NCBI RefSeq assembly: GCF_002929295.1
Contig: NZ_PJIM01000002.1
Span: 330,191 to 394,190 of the forward strand
Source: Arthrobacter sp. SX1312
Lineage (GTDB): Bacteria; Actinomycetota; Actinomycetes; Actinomycetales; Micrococcaceae
Direction of reading: 5' to 3'
Length of the DNA stretch: 64,000 nucleotides
Of the stretch, positions 39,874-47,963 are shown one piece after another (the stretch's first letter is position 1; every line of letters begins with the position of its first letter). A model generated the notes under the pieces. It searched no databases. It worked only from the letters and a program-made list of their open reading frames with translations, and was not told the origin of the DNA. Made by a program: the position numbers and the translations under genes.

Positions 39874-41259
39874 ATGGCCACGAAGACCTCCCCCGCCGCA
39901 CGCGCGGGCCGCAACAACACCCCGGGTTACCGCTGCGCCGAATGCGGGTGGACCACCGCGAAGTGGGTGGGTCGCTGCGGGGAGTGCCAGGCGTGGGGCA
40001 CCGTCGAGGAGACCGGGCAGGTCGTCGCGCGCACCACTGCCGCCACGGCGGTCACGACGCCGGCCCGGCGGATCGCCGACGTCGACGCGACACTCTCCGG
40101 ATACCAGCCCACCCGGATCGACGAGCTCGACCGCGTCCTCGGCGGGGGGCTGGTGCCCGGCGCCGTGATCCTCCTCGCCGGTGAACCGGGCGTCGGCAAG
40201 TCGACCCTCCTCCTCGACGTCGCCGCGCGGGTCGCACGGCTCGGCAAGAACGTCCTCTACGTGACGGGGGAGGAATCGGCGGCCCAGGTGAAGCTGCGGG
40301 CCGACCGGATCGACGCCGTCGCCGATTCCCTCTACCTGAGTGCGGAGACGGATCTGGGCCAGGCCCTCGGCCAGGTCGAGAAGGTGGACCCCGCACTGCT
40401 CATCGTCGACTCCGTGCAGACGCTCAGCAGCGCCGCGGTGGACGGCAGCGCCGGCGGGGTGACGCAGGTGCGGGAAGTCGCGGCGTCACTCATCGGGGCG
40501 GCGAAGGCGAGGGGAATGACCACGCTGCTCGTCGGGCACGTCACCAAGGACGGCTCCATCGCCGGACCGAGGCTCCTCGAGCACCTCGTCGACGTCGTGT
40601 GCCAGTTCGAGGGCGAGCGCCATTCCCGTCTGCGCCTCCTGCGCGCGGTCAAGAACCGGTACGGGCCCACGGACGAGGTGGGATGCTTCGACCTCACGGA
40701 CAGCGGCATCGAGGGCTTGGCCGACCCCAGCGGCCTCTTCGTGTCCCGCACCAAGGACCCGGTGTCGGGGACATGCATCACCGTGACGCTCGAAGGCCGG
40801 CGCCCCCTTCTCGCGGAAGTCCAGGCCCTGCTCGCGGAGTCACCCAACTCCCAGCCGCGGCGCGCCACCAGCGGACTCGACAGTTCCCGCGTCGCGATGC
40901 TGCTGGCCGTACTGCAGAGCCGCGCGTCTGTCAGCCTGCACAAGGACGACAGTTATGTCGCGACGGTCGGCGGGGTCCGCCTGACCGAGCCCGCCACCGA
41001 TCTCGCCGTCGCGCTGGCGATCGCCTCCGCGAAGACGGACCAGCCACTGGCCGCGCGGCTCGTGGCGTTCGGGGAAGTGGGCCTCGCCGGCGAGGTGCGC
41101 CCGGTCCCGGGCATCGGCCGGCGCATCCAGGAGGCGCAGCGCCTCGGGTTCACGCATGCGATCGTTCCCGCCTCGCCCGCCGGAACGGGGCCGGTGCCCA
41201 AGGGCTTCTCCGTACGGGAGGTCTCCACGCTCGCGGAGGCTCTTGCACTGCTGTTCTGA
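39874..41259 (+). CDS. radA: DNA repair protein RadA
   Basis: 461 aa. A C4 zinc finger (Cys21, Cys24, Cys35, Cys38 in CAECGW and CGEC) leads to a RecA-like core with Walker A GEPGVGKST (103-111). Then come the RadA-specific KNRYGPTDEVG motif and a C-terminal Lon-protease-like domain (VRLTEPATDLAVALAIASAKTDQPL, GEVGLAGEVRPV). It is a helicase that extends branched recombination intermediates. It precedes disA, a conserved pairing; in Bacillus RadA binds and restrains DisA. Confidence 0.97.
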   Translation: MATKTSPAARAGRNNTPGYRCAECGWTTAKWVGRCGECQAWGTVEETGQVVARTTAATAVTTPARRIADVDATLSGYQPTRIDELDRVLGGGLVPGAVILLAGEPGVGKSTLLLDVAARVARLGKNVLYVTGEESAAQVKLRADRIDAVADSLYLSAETDLGQALGQVEKVDPALLIVDSVQTLSSAAVDGSAGGVTQVREVAASLIGAAKARGMTTLLVGHVTKDGSIAGPRLLEHLVDVVCQFEGERHSRLRLLRAVKNRYGPTDEVGCFDLTDSGIEGLADPSGLFVSRTKDPVSGTCITVTLEGRRPLLAEVQALLAESPNSQPRRATSGLDSSRVAMLLAVLQSRASVSLHKDDSYVATVGGVRLTEPATDLAVALAIASAKTDQPLAARLVAFGEVGLAGEVRPVPGIGRRIQEAQRLGFTHAIVPASPAGTGPVPKGFSVREVSTLAEALALLF

Positions 41260-41339
41260 CGGCACCGCCCCGGGCCCGGCCGCGGGACGGGGAGGCACAT
41301 GACGGTTCTGCGACCCCTGCGGGTACGGAGGAATTTGTG

Positions 41340-41404
41340 CGCGCCAGTAGTATTAGGTGCGGCCCTGGCGTTACGCCGGGGCCGCTGCCCGCCGTCCGGG
41401 GTTC
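41340..41404 (+). other. Structured intergenic segment between radA and disA
   Basis: TAGTATTAG at about 41348-41356 looks like a -10 region. Just after it GCGGCCCTGGCG pairs with CGCCGGGGCCGC (12-bp stem with one G-T pair, loop TTA, about 41359-41385), followed by GCCGTC/GACGGC. It may be a terminator for radA, a structured leader for disA, or both. No known riboswitch class is evident. Confidence 0.45.
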
Positions 41405-41464
41405 GACGGCGGCCGCCCGACTGCGCCGGGCCTTCAAGAGCGCGGGCGGTGAAAGGATGGGGCC

Positions 41465-42541
41465 ATGGTTCGGAGTCCGGAGGACGCGCTCAAAGCCACC
41501 CTCGCCAGAGTAGCCCCGGGCACGCATCTGCGCGACGGTCTTGAGCGAATCCTGAGGGGGCGGACCGGTGCGCTGATCGTTCTCGGCTTCGACCGCACGG
41601 TCGATTCCATCTGTTCCGGCGGGTTCGACATCGGGATCGAGTTCTCTCCCACGCGACTTCGGGAACTCGCGAAGATGGACGGCGCGATCGTCTGCGACAA
41701 GGACGCGAGCAAGATCCTCCGCGCCGCGGTGCAACTGGTACCCGACCACACCATCGAGACGCAGGAGTCCGGGACGCGCCACCGCACCGCCGAGCGCGTC
41801 GCGAAGCAGACCGGACTTCCCGTGATCAGCGTCAGCCAGTCCATGCAGATCATCGCCCTGTACATCGACGGCCTCCGCCACGTCCTCGAGGGCTCCGAGC
41901 CGGTGCTCGCCCGAGCCAACCAGGCGCTGGCAACCCTCGAGCGGTACCGCGCACGGCTCGACCAGGTCACCAACTCGCTGTCCGCCCTCGAGATCGAGGC
42001 GATGGTCACGGTGCGCGACGTCGCCGTCACCCTGCAGCGCCAGGAGATGGTGCGCAGGATCTCCGAGGAGATCTCGCAGTACGTGCTGGAACTCGGCGTC
42101 GACGGGCGCCTGCTCTCCCTGCAGGTGGAGGAGCTCACCACGGGCCTGGGTCCCGGCAGCGAGATGGTGCTGCGCGACTACATGGACCTCGGCAGCAGCA
42201 CGGCCCCGGTCGAGGAGCGCGTGGCGACGCTGCAGGGCTTCAGTTCGACGGACCTCATCGACCTGGGCACCATCGCCAGCGTGCTGGGCTTCAACCCCTC
42301 CCTCGACTCGCTGGAGGCGGTCATCCAGCCGAAGGGCTACCGGCTGCTGTCCGGCATCAAGGCCATGCCGCCCGCCGTGGCGAACCGCCTGGTGGAGCAC
42401 TTCGACGGACTGCAGAATCTCATGGCCGCCAACATCGAGGACCTCATGGCGGTCGACGGCATCGGCGAACAGCGCGCACGGACGGTCCGCGAGGGGTTGT
42501 CGCGCATCGCCGAGACGAGCCTCCTCGACCGGTTCATGTAG
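41465..42541 (+). CDS. disA: DNA integrity scanning protein, diadenylate cyclase DisA
   Basis: 358 aa. N-terminal DAC domain with catalytic DGA (residues 72-74, KMDGAIVCDKDASKIL) and GTRHRTAERVAKQTG (105-110). A helical linker follows, then a C-terminal HhH DNA-binding domain (MAVDGIGEQRARTVREGL). It makes cyclic di-AMP while scanning DNA and slows on branched structures. AGGA lies 7 bases before the ATG. A GC-rich hairpin follows the stop at about 42546-42565. Confidence 0.97.
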   Translation: MVRSPEDALKATLARVAPGTHLRDGLERILRGRTGALIVLGFDRTVDSICSGGFDIGIEFSPTRLRELAKMDGAIVCDKDASKILRAAVQLVPDHTIETQESGTRHRTAERVAKQTGLPVISVSQSMQIIALYIDGLRHVLEGSEPVLARANQALATLERYRARLDQVTNSLSALEIEAMVTVRDVAVTLQRQEMVRRISEEISQYVLELGVDGRLLSLQVEELTTGLGPGSEMVLRDYMDLGSSTAPVEERVATLQGFSSTDLIDLGTIASVLGFNPSLDSLEAVIQPKGYRLLSGIKAMPPAVANRLVEHFDGLQNLMAANIEDLMAVDGIGEQRARTVREGLSRIAETSLLDRFM

Positions 42542-42545
42542 GCCT

Positions 42546-42565
42546 GCCGCGCCCCTCGACGCGGC
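42546..42565. terminator. Hairpin between disA and the convergent membrane-anchored gene
   Basis: GCCGCG (42546-42551) pairs with CGCGGC (42560-42565), with further AGGC/GCCT pairing outside. It sits in a 35-base gap between convergent genes. Confidence 0.45.
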
Positions 42566-42576
42566 GGCCTGCCGGC

Positions 42577-43290
42577 CTACTGCAGCGTGAACGTCACCGG
42601 GGCGCTGCTCCTCGCGCCCAGCCGCGTGGTCAGGGTGTAACTGCCCTCCGCCAGCTCCTCCTCCACCACGGTGCACCCGGGTACCGTGCGGTTGCGCGCC
42701 CACTCGAACGTCGCCCGCTCCTCGCCGCCCGGTTCGATGACGCGGTCGAGATCCTCCGAGGACTCCTGGCAGTCGATCGACGAGAACACACGTTCGGCGC
42801 CTCGGGTGAGGACGAACTCCATCTGCGACGTACCCACGTTCACTGCGCACGCAGTGGTCCCCCCGTTGCGGATGACCAGGGACAGGACCGGTTTCTCCTC
42901 CGGGGAGTAGGTGCGCTCGTCGGTCTCGGCACCGACCACCACGGCGGCGGGATCGCACCGGCCCGCCGACGGACTCCCGCTCGGAGTGGCACCGGGAGAA
43001 GCGGGCGCCGACGACGAGCCCGCGCTCGGCGCTGCACTCGGAGGCGTCCGGCTCGCCGAATAGGCAGGGCCTGTCGGGGCGGACGTCGACCCGGGCGCGG
43101 AGGACGGATCGCCCGGATCGTCCTGCCGCCCGAAGAGCCCTGCCAGGGCAGCACCCCCGACGGCGAGCGCCACCACGACGAGGACCACCAGGATGGCCAC
43201 CGCCAGGCGGCGCCGCCGATACACGCCGGGGCCGGGGCGGCGACCGCCACCGCCTGCCGGTCCGCCCGTGCCGTGATCCGTGGATGCCAT
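42577..43290 (-). CDS. Membrane-anchored protein with extracellular BsuPI-like domain
   Basis: 237 aa. A cytoplasmic glycine/arginine-rich start is followed by one helix (LAVAILVVLVVVALAVGGAALAGLF, about 29-53). Next is a Ser/Pro/Ala-rich stalk (about 58-110), then a beta-rich domain of about 125 residues. That domain contains RTYSPEEKPVLSLVIRNGGTTACAVNVG and two further cysteines (DCQESS, PGCTVV), which may pair. It resembles intracellular-proteinase-inhibitor (BsuPI) folds, but the family call is tentative. It diverges from mutY. Confidence 0.65.
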   Translation of the reverse strand: MASTDHGTGGPAGGGGRRPGPGVYRRRRLAVAILVVLVVVALAVGGAALAGLFGRQDDPGDPSSAPGSTSAPTGPAYSASRTPPSAAPSAGSSSAPASPGATPSGSPSAGRCDPAAVVVGAETDERTYSPEEKPVLSLVIRNGGTTACAVNVGTSQMEFVLTRGAERVFSSIDCQESSEDLDRVIEPGGEERATFEWARNRTVPGCTVVEEELAEGSYTLTTRLGARSSAPVTFTLQ

Positions 43291-43372
43291 CCATCAAGGC
43301 TAGGGGGTCCCCCGTTCCTCCGGGCACCGCACCGGTCGATAGAGTAGTGGGGACAAGAATCCAGGAGCACCC

Positions 43373-44389
43373 ATGAACCCCGGTACCGCGGCGTCCACCG
43401 GTCCCGCCCGACCGACGGACGCGGTCGGCGCCGCAGCCCCCCTGCCCGCACTGCACGGCCGGCTTACCGACTGGTTCGCCGGCTCGGCCCGTGACCTCCC
43501 GTGGCGGGACGCCCGCTGCCCGCCCTGGGGCATCCTCGTCAGCGAGGTGATGCTGCAGCAGACGCCCGTGGTCCGGGTGCTCCCGGTCTGGCAGGAGTGG
43601 CTCGACCGCTGGCCCACCCCCGCGGACCTCGCCGCGGAACCCTCCGGCAGCGCCGTCCGGCACTGGGGACGCCTCGGCTATCCCCGGCGCGCCCTGCGCC
43701 TCCACGGGGCCGCCACCGCCATGGTCGAGCGCCACGGCGGCTCCGTCCCCTCGACCTACGACGGCCTCCTGGCTCTACCCGGGGTGGGCACCTACACCGC
43801 GGCCGCCGTCGCGGCGTTCGCCTTCGGACGGCGCGAGACCGTCGTCGACACGAACATCCGCCGGGTCCATGCGCGCCTCTTCGGGGGCAGCGCGCTACCC
43901 GCCCCGGCGCTGACGGCCGCCGAGACGAAGCGCGCCGCGGCACTCCTGCCGCACGACGACGCGCTGTCCGTCCGGTGGAACGCCGCGGTGATGGAACTCG
44001 GTGCCGTCATCTGTACGGCCCGGGCCCCGCAGTGCCACGCCTGTCCCGTGCTGGACGCCTGCGCGTGGGTGGCCGCGGGACGGCCCGCGCCGGACTACGT
44101 CCCGAAGGGCCAGGCCTGGGCCGGGACGGACCGGCAGGTGCGGGGCGCCATGGTCGCGGTGCTGCGCCACACCGACGCACCGATCCCGCGCTCCCTCCTC
44201 CTGGAAGCACCTGCCGACCTCGGCATGGGCTCGTCCGACGGCGCCACCGCGGGCGTCGTTCTGCCGGAGGCCCTGGCAGCCCTGCATGGCCTGCGGGCGC
44301 CGGCCGAGCAGCTCGAGCGCGCCCTCGCCGGTCTCCTCGCGGACGGTCTCGCCGAGGAACTGGGCGAAGGGGTCCGGCTGCCGGGCTAG
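43373..44389 (+). CDS. mutY: A/G-specific adenine DNA glycosylase
   Basis: 338 aa. Catalytic Glu58 in SEVMLQQTPV, HhH LPGVGTYTAAAVAAFAFG, catalytic Asp159 in VVDTNIRRV, and a 4Fe-4S cluster motif with Cys214, Cys221, Cys224 and Cys230 (C-x6-C-x2-C-x5-C). It removes adenine mispaired with 8-oxoguanine. The C-terminal part after the cluster is about 100 residues and lacks a full NUDIX-like domain, as in other actinobacteria. A good site lies before the ATG (CCAGGAGCACCC). Confidence 0.95.
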   Translation: MNPGTAASTGPARPTDAVGAAAPLPALHGRLTDWFAGSARDLPWRDARCPPWGILVSEVMLQQTPVVRVLPVWQEWLDRWPTPADLAAEPSGSAVRHWGRLGYPRRALRLHGAATAMVERHGGSVPSTYDGLLALPGVGTYTAAAVAAFAFGRRETVVDTNIRRVHARLFGGSALPAPALTAAETKRAAALLPHDDALSVRWNAAVMELGAVICTARAPQCHACPVLDACAWVAAGRPAPDYVPKGQAWAGTDRQVRGAMVAVLRHTDAPIPRSLLLEAPADLGMGSSDGATAGVVLPEALAALHGLRAPAEQLERALAGLLADGLAEELGEGVRLPG

Positions 44390-44459
44390 GCGTGTCCTCC
44401 CTCGAGCTCCAGGCCGGCACCGGGACGCGCGGGACGGGCCGGAGGCGCAGGCGACTGTC

Positions 44460-45218
44460 TCAGGTCGGCTCGCCGAAGCCCGCCTCGACCTCCCGTCCCA
44501 CGAAGTCCACCGCTGCCTGGGCGTCGGGGCCGACGGCCTCGACCGAGACCGTCCGGCCCTGGCCGAGCCCGAGGCTCATGAGGAGCATCACCGACTTGCC
44601 GTCGACACCGTTCACGGTGATCTCCGCGTCGAGGTCCGTGAGCCCGGTGGCGAGCGTGGCCGCCGGGCGGGCATGCAGGCCCATCTGGTTCGGCAGCGTC
44701 CACGAGCCGCGGGCGGTCCGCTCCCCCTCCGGTGGCGGACCGTCCGACGGCGGCGGGGCGGACGGCCCTACCCCCGGCGCCGCCGCGGCATGGGACACGA
44801 AAGGCTCGAACTCCTCCGGCCGGATGGAGACGACTGCGCCCTCGGCTGCCCGCAGCACGTCGTCCACCGGGGATCCGCCCTGCGCCTGCACCGCGGCGGC
44901 GACGGCCCCCTCCACGAGGGCCGCGTGTGCGAGACGGACCTTCTCCCGCGCCGTGGGGTCGAGGAACTCGAGCACCATCTCGGCCGTCATGACGGCGGAC
45001 CCGAGATCGGTGAGGATGACGACGCCGTCACCGCCGTCCGCCTGCTCGATCGCGGCCTGCACCCGGTCGAAACTCGTGCCGATCCGCGCCGGCCCGGCGC
45101 CGTCGCCCGTGCCCCCCGCGGCCGCGAGGACGACGTCGGGCGCCATCTGCGCCGCGAGGTCGACGACCCCCTCCGCGATCTTCTCGCTGTGCGACACGAT
45201 GACGAGGCCTACGCTCAT
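44460..45218 (-). CDS. dhaM: PTS-dependent dihydroxyacetone kinase subunit DhaM (EIIA-HPr fusion)
   Basis: 252 aa. The N-terminal mannose-type EIIA domain has phosphohistidine His10 in IVSHSEKIAEG. An alanine/proline linker (about 143-168) follows. The C-terminal HPr domain has His182 in GLHARPAATLA. It passes phosphate from the PTS to ADP bound on DhaL. There is no enzyme I domain, unlike E. coli DhaM, so an enzyme I elsewhere must charge it. The ATG overlaps the dhaL stop by 4 bp. Confidence 0.93.
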   Translation of the reverse strand: MSVGLVIVSHSEKIAEGVVDLAAQMAPDVVLAAAGGTGDGAGPARIGTSFDRVQAAIEQADGGDGVVILTDLGSAVMTAEMVLEFLDPTAREKVRLAHAALVEGAVAAAVQAQGGSPVDDVLRAAEGAVVSIRPEEFEPFVSHAAAAPGVGPSAPPPSDGPPPEGERTARGSWTLPNQMGLHARPAATLATGLTDLDAEITVNGVDGKSVMLLMSLGLGQGRTVSVEAVGPDAQAAVDFVGREVEAGFGEPT

Positions 45219-45871
45219 GCGGTCTGCCCTCCGGCCGTCTCCGCAGCGACCTGCAGGATGAGGGCCGTCGAGACCGCTCCGGGGTCCCGATGCCCCGCAC
45301 TGCGTTCGCCGAGGTAGCTGGCCCTGCCCTTCCGGGCGATCAGCGGTTCGGTCGCGATGGCTCCGGCGTGTGCAGCCGCAGCCGCCTCCGCCAGGACGTC
45401 GGACGCACCCGCCCCTCCCTCGGCCGCGGTCCGGGCCGCATCGGCGGCGGGGGTCCAGGCGTCCACCATGGTCTTGTCCCCGACCTCCGCCTTCCCGCGC
45501 GCGACGATGCCGTCGCGTGCGGCCCGGATCATCGCGGCGGCCGCCGCGGCGTCGATCTCCTCGGCGTCACCCAGGGAGGTCGCGGCTCGCAGGAACGCCG
45601 TCCCGTACAGGGGCCCGGCGGCTCCGCCGACAGTGGACATCAGCGTCATGGCGACCTGCTTGAGCACCGCCGCCGGCGTGCCGGGAACCTCCCCCGCATC
45701 GAGCTTGGCGACGACGGCGCTGAATCCCCGGTCCATGTTCTCCCCGTGGTCGGCGTCACCGATGGCCCTGTCGAGTTCGATCAGGAGTGTGCGGTTCTCG
45801 GCGACGACGCGCGCGGCCTCATGGATCCACAGGACGGCCCACCGGGGGTCCAGGGGCTTGGTCATCCTCAC
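45215..45871 (-). CDS. dhaL: Dihydroxyacetone kinase subunit DhaL
   Basis: 218 aa, the nucleotide-binding subunit. The magnesium-ligand aspartates fall in [19 protein letters not shown] (Asp34, Asp39, Asp41), followed by [22 protein letters not shown] and the C-terminal [15 protein letters not shown]. It holds ADP as a permanently bound cofactor that is recharged by DhaM. The GTG at 45871 overlaps the dhaK stop (GTGA); an ATG two codons later is the alternative start. Confidence 0.95.
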   Translation of the reverse strand: MRMTKPLDPRWAVLWIHEAARVVAENRTLLIELDRAIGDADHGENMDRGFSAVVAKLDAGEVPGTPAAVLKQVAMTLMSTVGGAAGPLYGTAFLRAATSLGDAEEIDAAAAAAMIRAARDGIVARGKAEVGDKTMVDAWTPAADAARTAAEGGAGASDVLAEAAAAAHAGAIATEPLIARKGRASYLGERSAGHRDPGAVSTALILQVAAETAGGQTA

Positions 45872-46869
45872 GCCCCCCAGCGCAGTGCGGCAGTATGGAC
45901 GGGTGCGTCCCAGAGTCCGAGCATCTCGTCGTCGGCCCGCAGGATGGTCAGGGACGCCCCCTGCATCTCGAGCGCCGTGATGTAGTTGCCGACCAGGGAG
46001 CGGTCGATGGTCACGCCGAGCCCTTCGAGCAGCTGCGCGACCTTCCGGAACACGATGTACAGCTCGCTGGCGGGTGTCCCGCCCATGCCGTTCACCATCA
46101 CGATCGTGCGGTCCCCGGACGCGAGCGACAGGTCCGCGACGATGGGATCCAGGAGCCGCTGCGTGATGCCGTCGGCGTTCTCCATGGCGATCTTGTGCCG
46201 CCCCGGCTCCCCGTGGATGCCGATCCCGATCTCGATCTCCTCGTCGGAGAGGTCGAAGCTCGGCACGCCGGCGTGCGGCACGGTGCAGGCCGCGAGGGCC
46301 ACACCCATGGAACGGACGTTGTCGACGACGCGCTGCGCCACCGCGGTCACGCCGTCGAGATCGTCCCCGCGCTCCGCGGCCGCACCGGCGATCCGCTCCA
46401 CGAGGACCGTCCCTCCGACGCCGCGCCGGCCCGCCGTGTACAGCGAATCCTCGACGGCGACGTCGTCGTTCACGAGGACGGACCGCACGGTGACGCCCTC
46501 CGCTTCGGCCATCTCGGCCGCGGTCTCGAAGTTCAGGACGTCCCCGGTGTAGTTCTTCACGATGTGCAGGACGCCCGCACCGCCGTCGACCGCCGTGGTC
46601 GCCGGGATGATCTGGTCCGGTGTGGGAGAGGTGAAGACGGCACCCGGGACGGCGGCGTCGAGCATCCCGCGGCCCACGAATCCCGCGTGGAGCGGTTCGT
46701 GGCCGCTGCCACCCCCGGAGACGAGGCCGACCTTGCCCTGGACGGGGGCATCCTTGCGGGTGATGAACAGGGGCTCGGGGTGGACGGTCACGAGGTCGGC
46801 GTGCGCGATGCCGAATCCTTCGACCGACTCGTTGACCACGGCCTTGGGGTCATTGATGAGCTTCTTCAT
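45868..46869 (-). CDS. dhaK: Dihydroxyacetone kinase subunit DhaK
   Basis: 333 aa. The substrate is held covalently by His219 (GIGIHGEPG); Asp110 in [10 protein letters not shown] and His57 in [13 protein letters not shown] complete the active site. It phosphorylates dihydroxyacetone to the glycolytic intermediate using DhaL and DhaM. First gene of dhaKLM; AAGGAG lies before the ATG. No glycerol dehydrogenase or DhaS/DhaR regulator is in the window. Confidence 0.96.
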   Translation of the reverse strand: MKKLINDPKAVVNESVEGFGIAHADLVTVHPEPLFITRKDAPVQGKVGLVSGGGSGHEPLHAGFVGRGMLDAAVPGAVFTSPTPDQIIPATTAVDGGAGVLHIVKNYTGDVLNFETAAEMAEAEGVTVRSVLVNDDVAVEDSLYTAGRRGVGGTVLVERIAGAAAERGDDLDGVTAVAQRVVDNVRSMGVALAACTVPHAGVPSFDLSDEEIEIGIGIHGEPGRHKIAMENADGITQRLLDPIVADLSLASGDRTIVMVNGMGGTPASELYIVFRKVAQLLEGLGVTIDRSLVGNYITALEMQGASLTILRADDEMLGLWDAPVHTAALRWGA

Positions 46870-46991
46870 GGCGCTGCTCCTTGACTGCGAACGGACATTT
46901 GACAGCCTGCAGCCCGCCTCACATGGACCACCCTGGCCACCGTGAACGTTACCGCCCGTCCGGGGCCCCTGCCTATAGGCCCGTCACACAG

Positions 46992-47055
46992 CTGAGGGAG
47001 GGGCCCGGACGGGCGCCCTCCCTCAGGTGGCCGGTCCGCCCCGTGGGGGCGGACC
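46992..47055 (-). terminator. Two tandem hairpin terminators of the csbD gene
   Basis: Minus-strand order: GGTCCGCCCC/GGGGCGGACC (47033-47042 with 47046-47055, loop of three), then CTGAGGGAGGG/CCCTCCCTCAG (46992-47002 with 47016-47026). Both stems are perfect. They insulate csbD from the dha operon downstream. Confidence 0.8.
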
Positions 47056-47063
47056 GTGATGCA

Positions 47064-47240
47064 TCAGTCGCGCTTGAACGCGTCCTTGACGTTCTCGCCG
47101 GCATCCTTGAGGCTCGAAGTGGCCTGGTCCTTGTGGCCTTCGGCTTCCATGTTCTCGTTGCCGGTGGCCTTGCCCAGGCCTTCCTTGACCTTGCCGCCGA
47201 GATCCTGGCCCTTGTTCCCGATCTTGTCATCCAGTCCCAT
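47064..47240 (-). CDS. CsbD family stress protein
   Basis: 58 aa: MGLDDKIGNKGQDLGGKVKEGLGKATGNENMEAEGHKDQATSSLKDAGENVKDAFKRD-like composition, charged and helical, with the KIGNKGQDLGGKVKEGLGKATG core of the CsbD/YjbJ family. These are general-stress proteins of unknown activity. AAGGAGGT lies 7 bases before the ATG, one of the best ribosome sites in the window, so strong expression is likely. A 9-bp hairpin lies in its leader. Confidence 0.92.
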   Translation of the reverse strand: MGLDDKIGNKGQDLGGKVKEGLGKATGNENMEAEGHKDQATSSLKDAGENVKDAFKRD

Positions 47241-47268
47241 GATTCGGACCTCCTTCAACTCGGTGTAC

Positions 47269-47288
47269 GGCCACCGGTTCCGGTGGCC
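47269..47288 (-). promoter_or_regulatory. Perfect 20-bp palindrome in the csbD leader
   Basis: GGCCACCGG (47269-47277), TT, then CCGGTGGCC (47280-47288). It lies 29-48 bases upstream of the csbD ATG. It may be an RNA hairpin in the 5' leader or a DNA operator; position alone does not decide. Confidence 0.5.
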
Positions 47289-47369
47289 TGCCGGCATCCC
47301 CTGAGGAACGCTAAGCAGTCTTACCATATCCTTGAGCCCGGGTGGAGGGCCAGCGCAGCGCCCGGCGGG

Positions 47370-47879
47370 TCACAACTCCCGGATCATGCGGGTGTTGCCG
47401 AGGGTGTTCGGCTTGACCCGTGCGAGGTCGAGGAACTCGGCGACGCCCTCGTCGTGCGACCTGAGGAGTTCGGAGTAGACGCGGGGGTCCACGGCGGACT
47501 GGTCGGCCATGACCTCGAACCCGTGGCGACGGAAGAAACCGACCTCGAACGTCAGGCAGAAGACCCGGCCGACGCCGAAAGCCCGGGCCTCCTCCAGCAG
47601 CTGCTCCACCAGGGCGTGCCCCACGCCGCGGCCGCGGGCGGCGGGTGAGGTCGCCAGCGTGCGCACCTCCGCCAGGTCCTCCCACATGATGTGCAACGCG
47701 CCGCACCCGAGCACCTCGCCGTCGTGGGATTCCGCGATCCGGAATTCGGGCAGACCCTCGTAGTACGCCACCGTCTCCTTCGCCATCAGGATGCGCTCCT
47801 CGGCGAGCGGCTCGACGAGCGCCTTGATGGCGGGGACGTCCGAGGTGCGGGCGGGGCGGATGGTGAAGGGCGCGGTCAT
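47370..47879 (-). CDS. GNAT acetyltransferase, short amino-acid N-acetyltransferase (ArgA-like)
   Basis: 169 aa. The GNAT acetyl-CoA loop is RTLATSPAARGRGVGHALVEQLLEEA, followed by VFCLTFEVGFFRRHGFE. Length and sequence match the short ArgA type of actinobacteria (Mycobacterium tuberculosis Rv2747), which acetylates glutamate or glutamine as the first step of arginine synthesis. The C-terminus (FLDLARVKPNTLGNTRMIREL) is typical. The ATG at 47879 has GGGG just upstream and better matches the family than the ATG at 47888. Confidence 0.85.
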   Translation of the reverse strand: MTAPFTIRPARTSDVPAIKALVEPLAEERILMAKETVAYYEGLPEFRIAESHDGEVLGCGALHIMWEDLAEVRTLATSPAARGRGVGHALVEQLLEEARAFGVGRVFCLTFEVGFFRRHGFEVMADQSAVDPRVYSELLRSHDEGVAEFLDLARVKPNTLGNTRMIREL

Positions 47880-47915
47880 CGACCCCATTCTACTGAGTGA
47901 CCGTCACGGAGCAGA

Positions 47916-47939
47916 CCCGACCGGGAACTCCCGGTCGGG
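47916..47939 (-). terminator. Terminator of the rhodopsin gene
   Basis: CCCGACCGGGA (47916-47926) and TCCCGGTCGGG (47929-47939) form a perfect 11-bp palindromic stem (the innermost pairs give the loop). It lies 24 bases past the rhodopsin stop and before the acetyltransferase gene. Confidence 0.7.
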
Positions 47940-47963
47940 CCGTCGAGCCGATGGATGCTGCGG

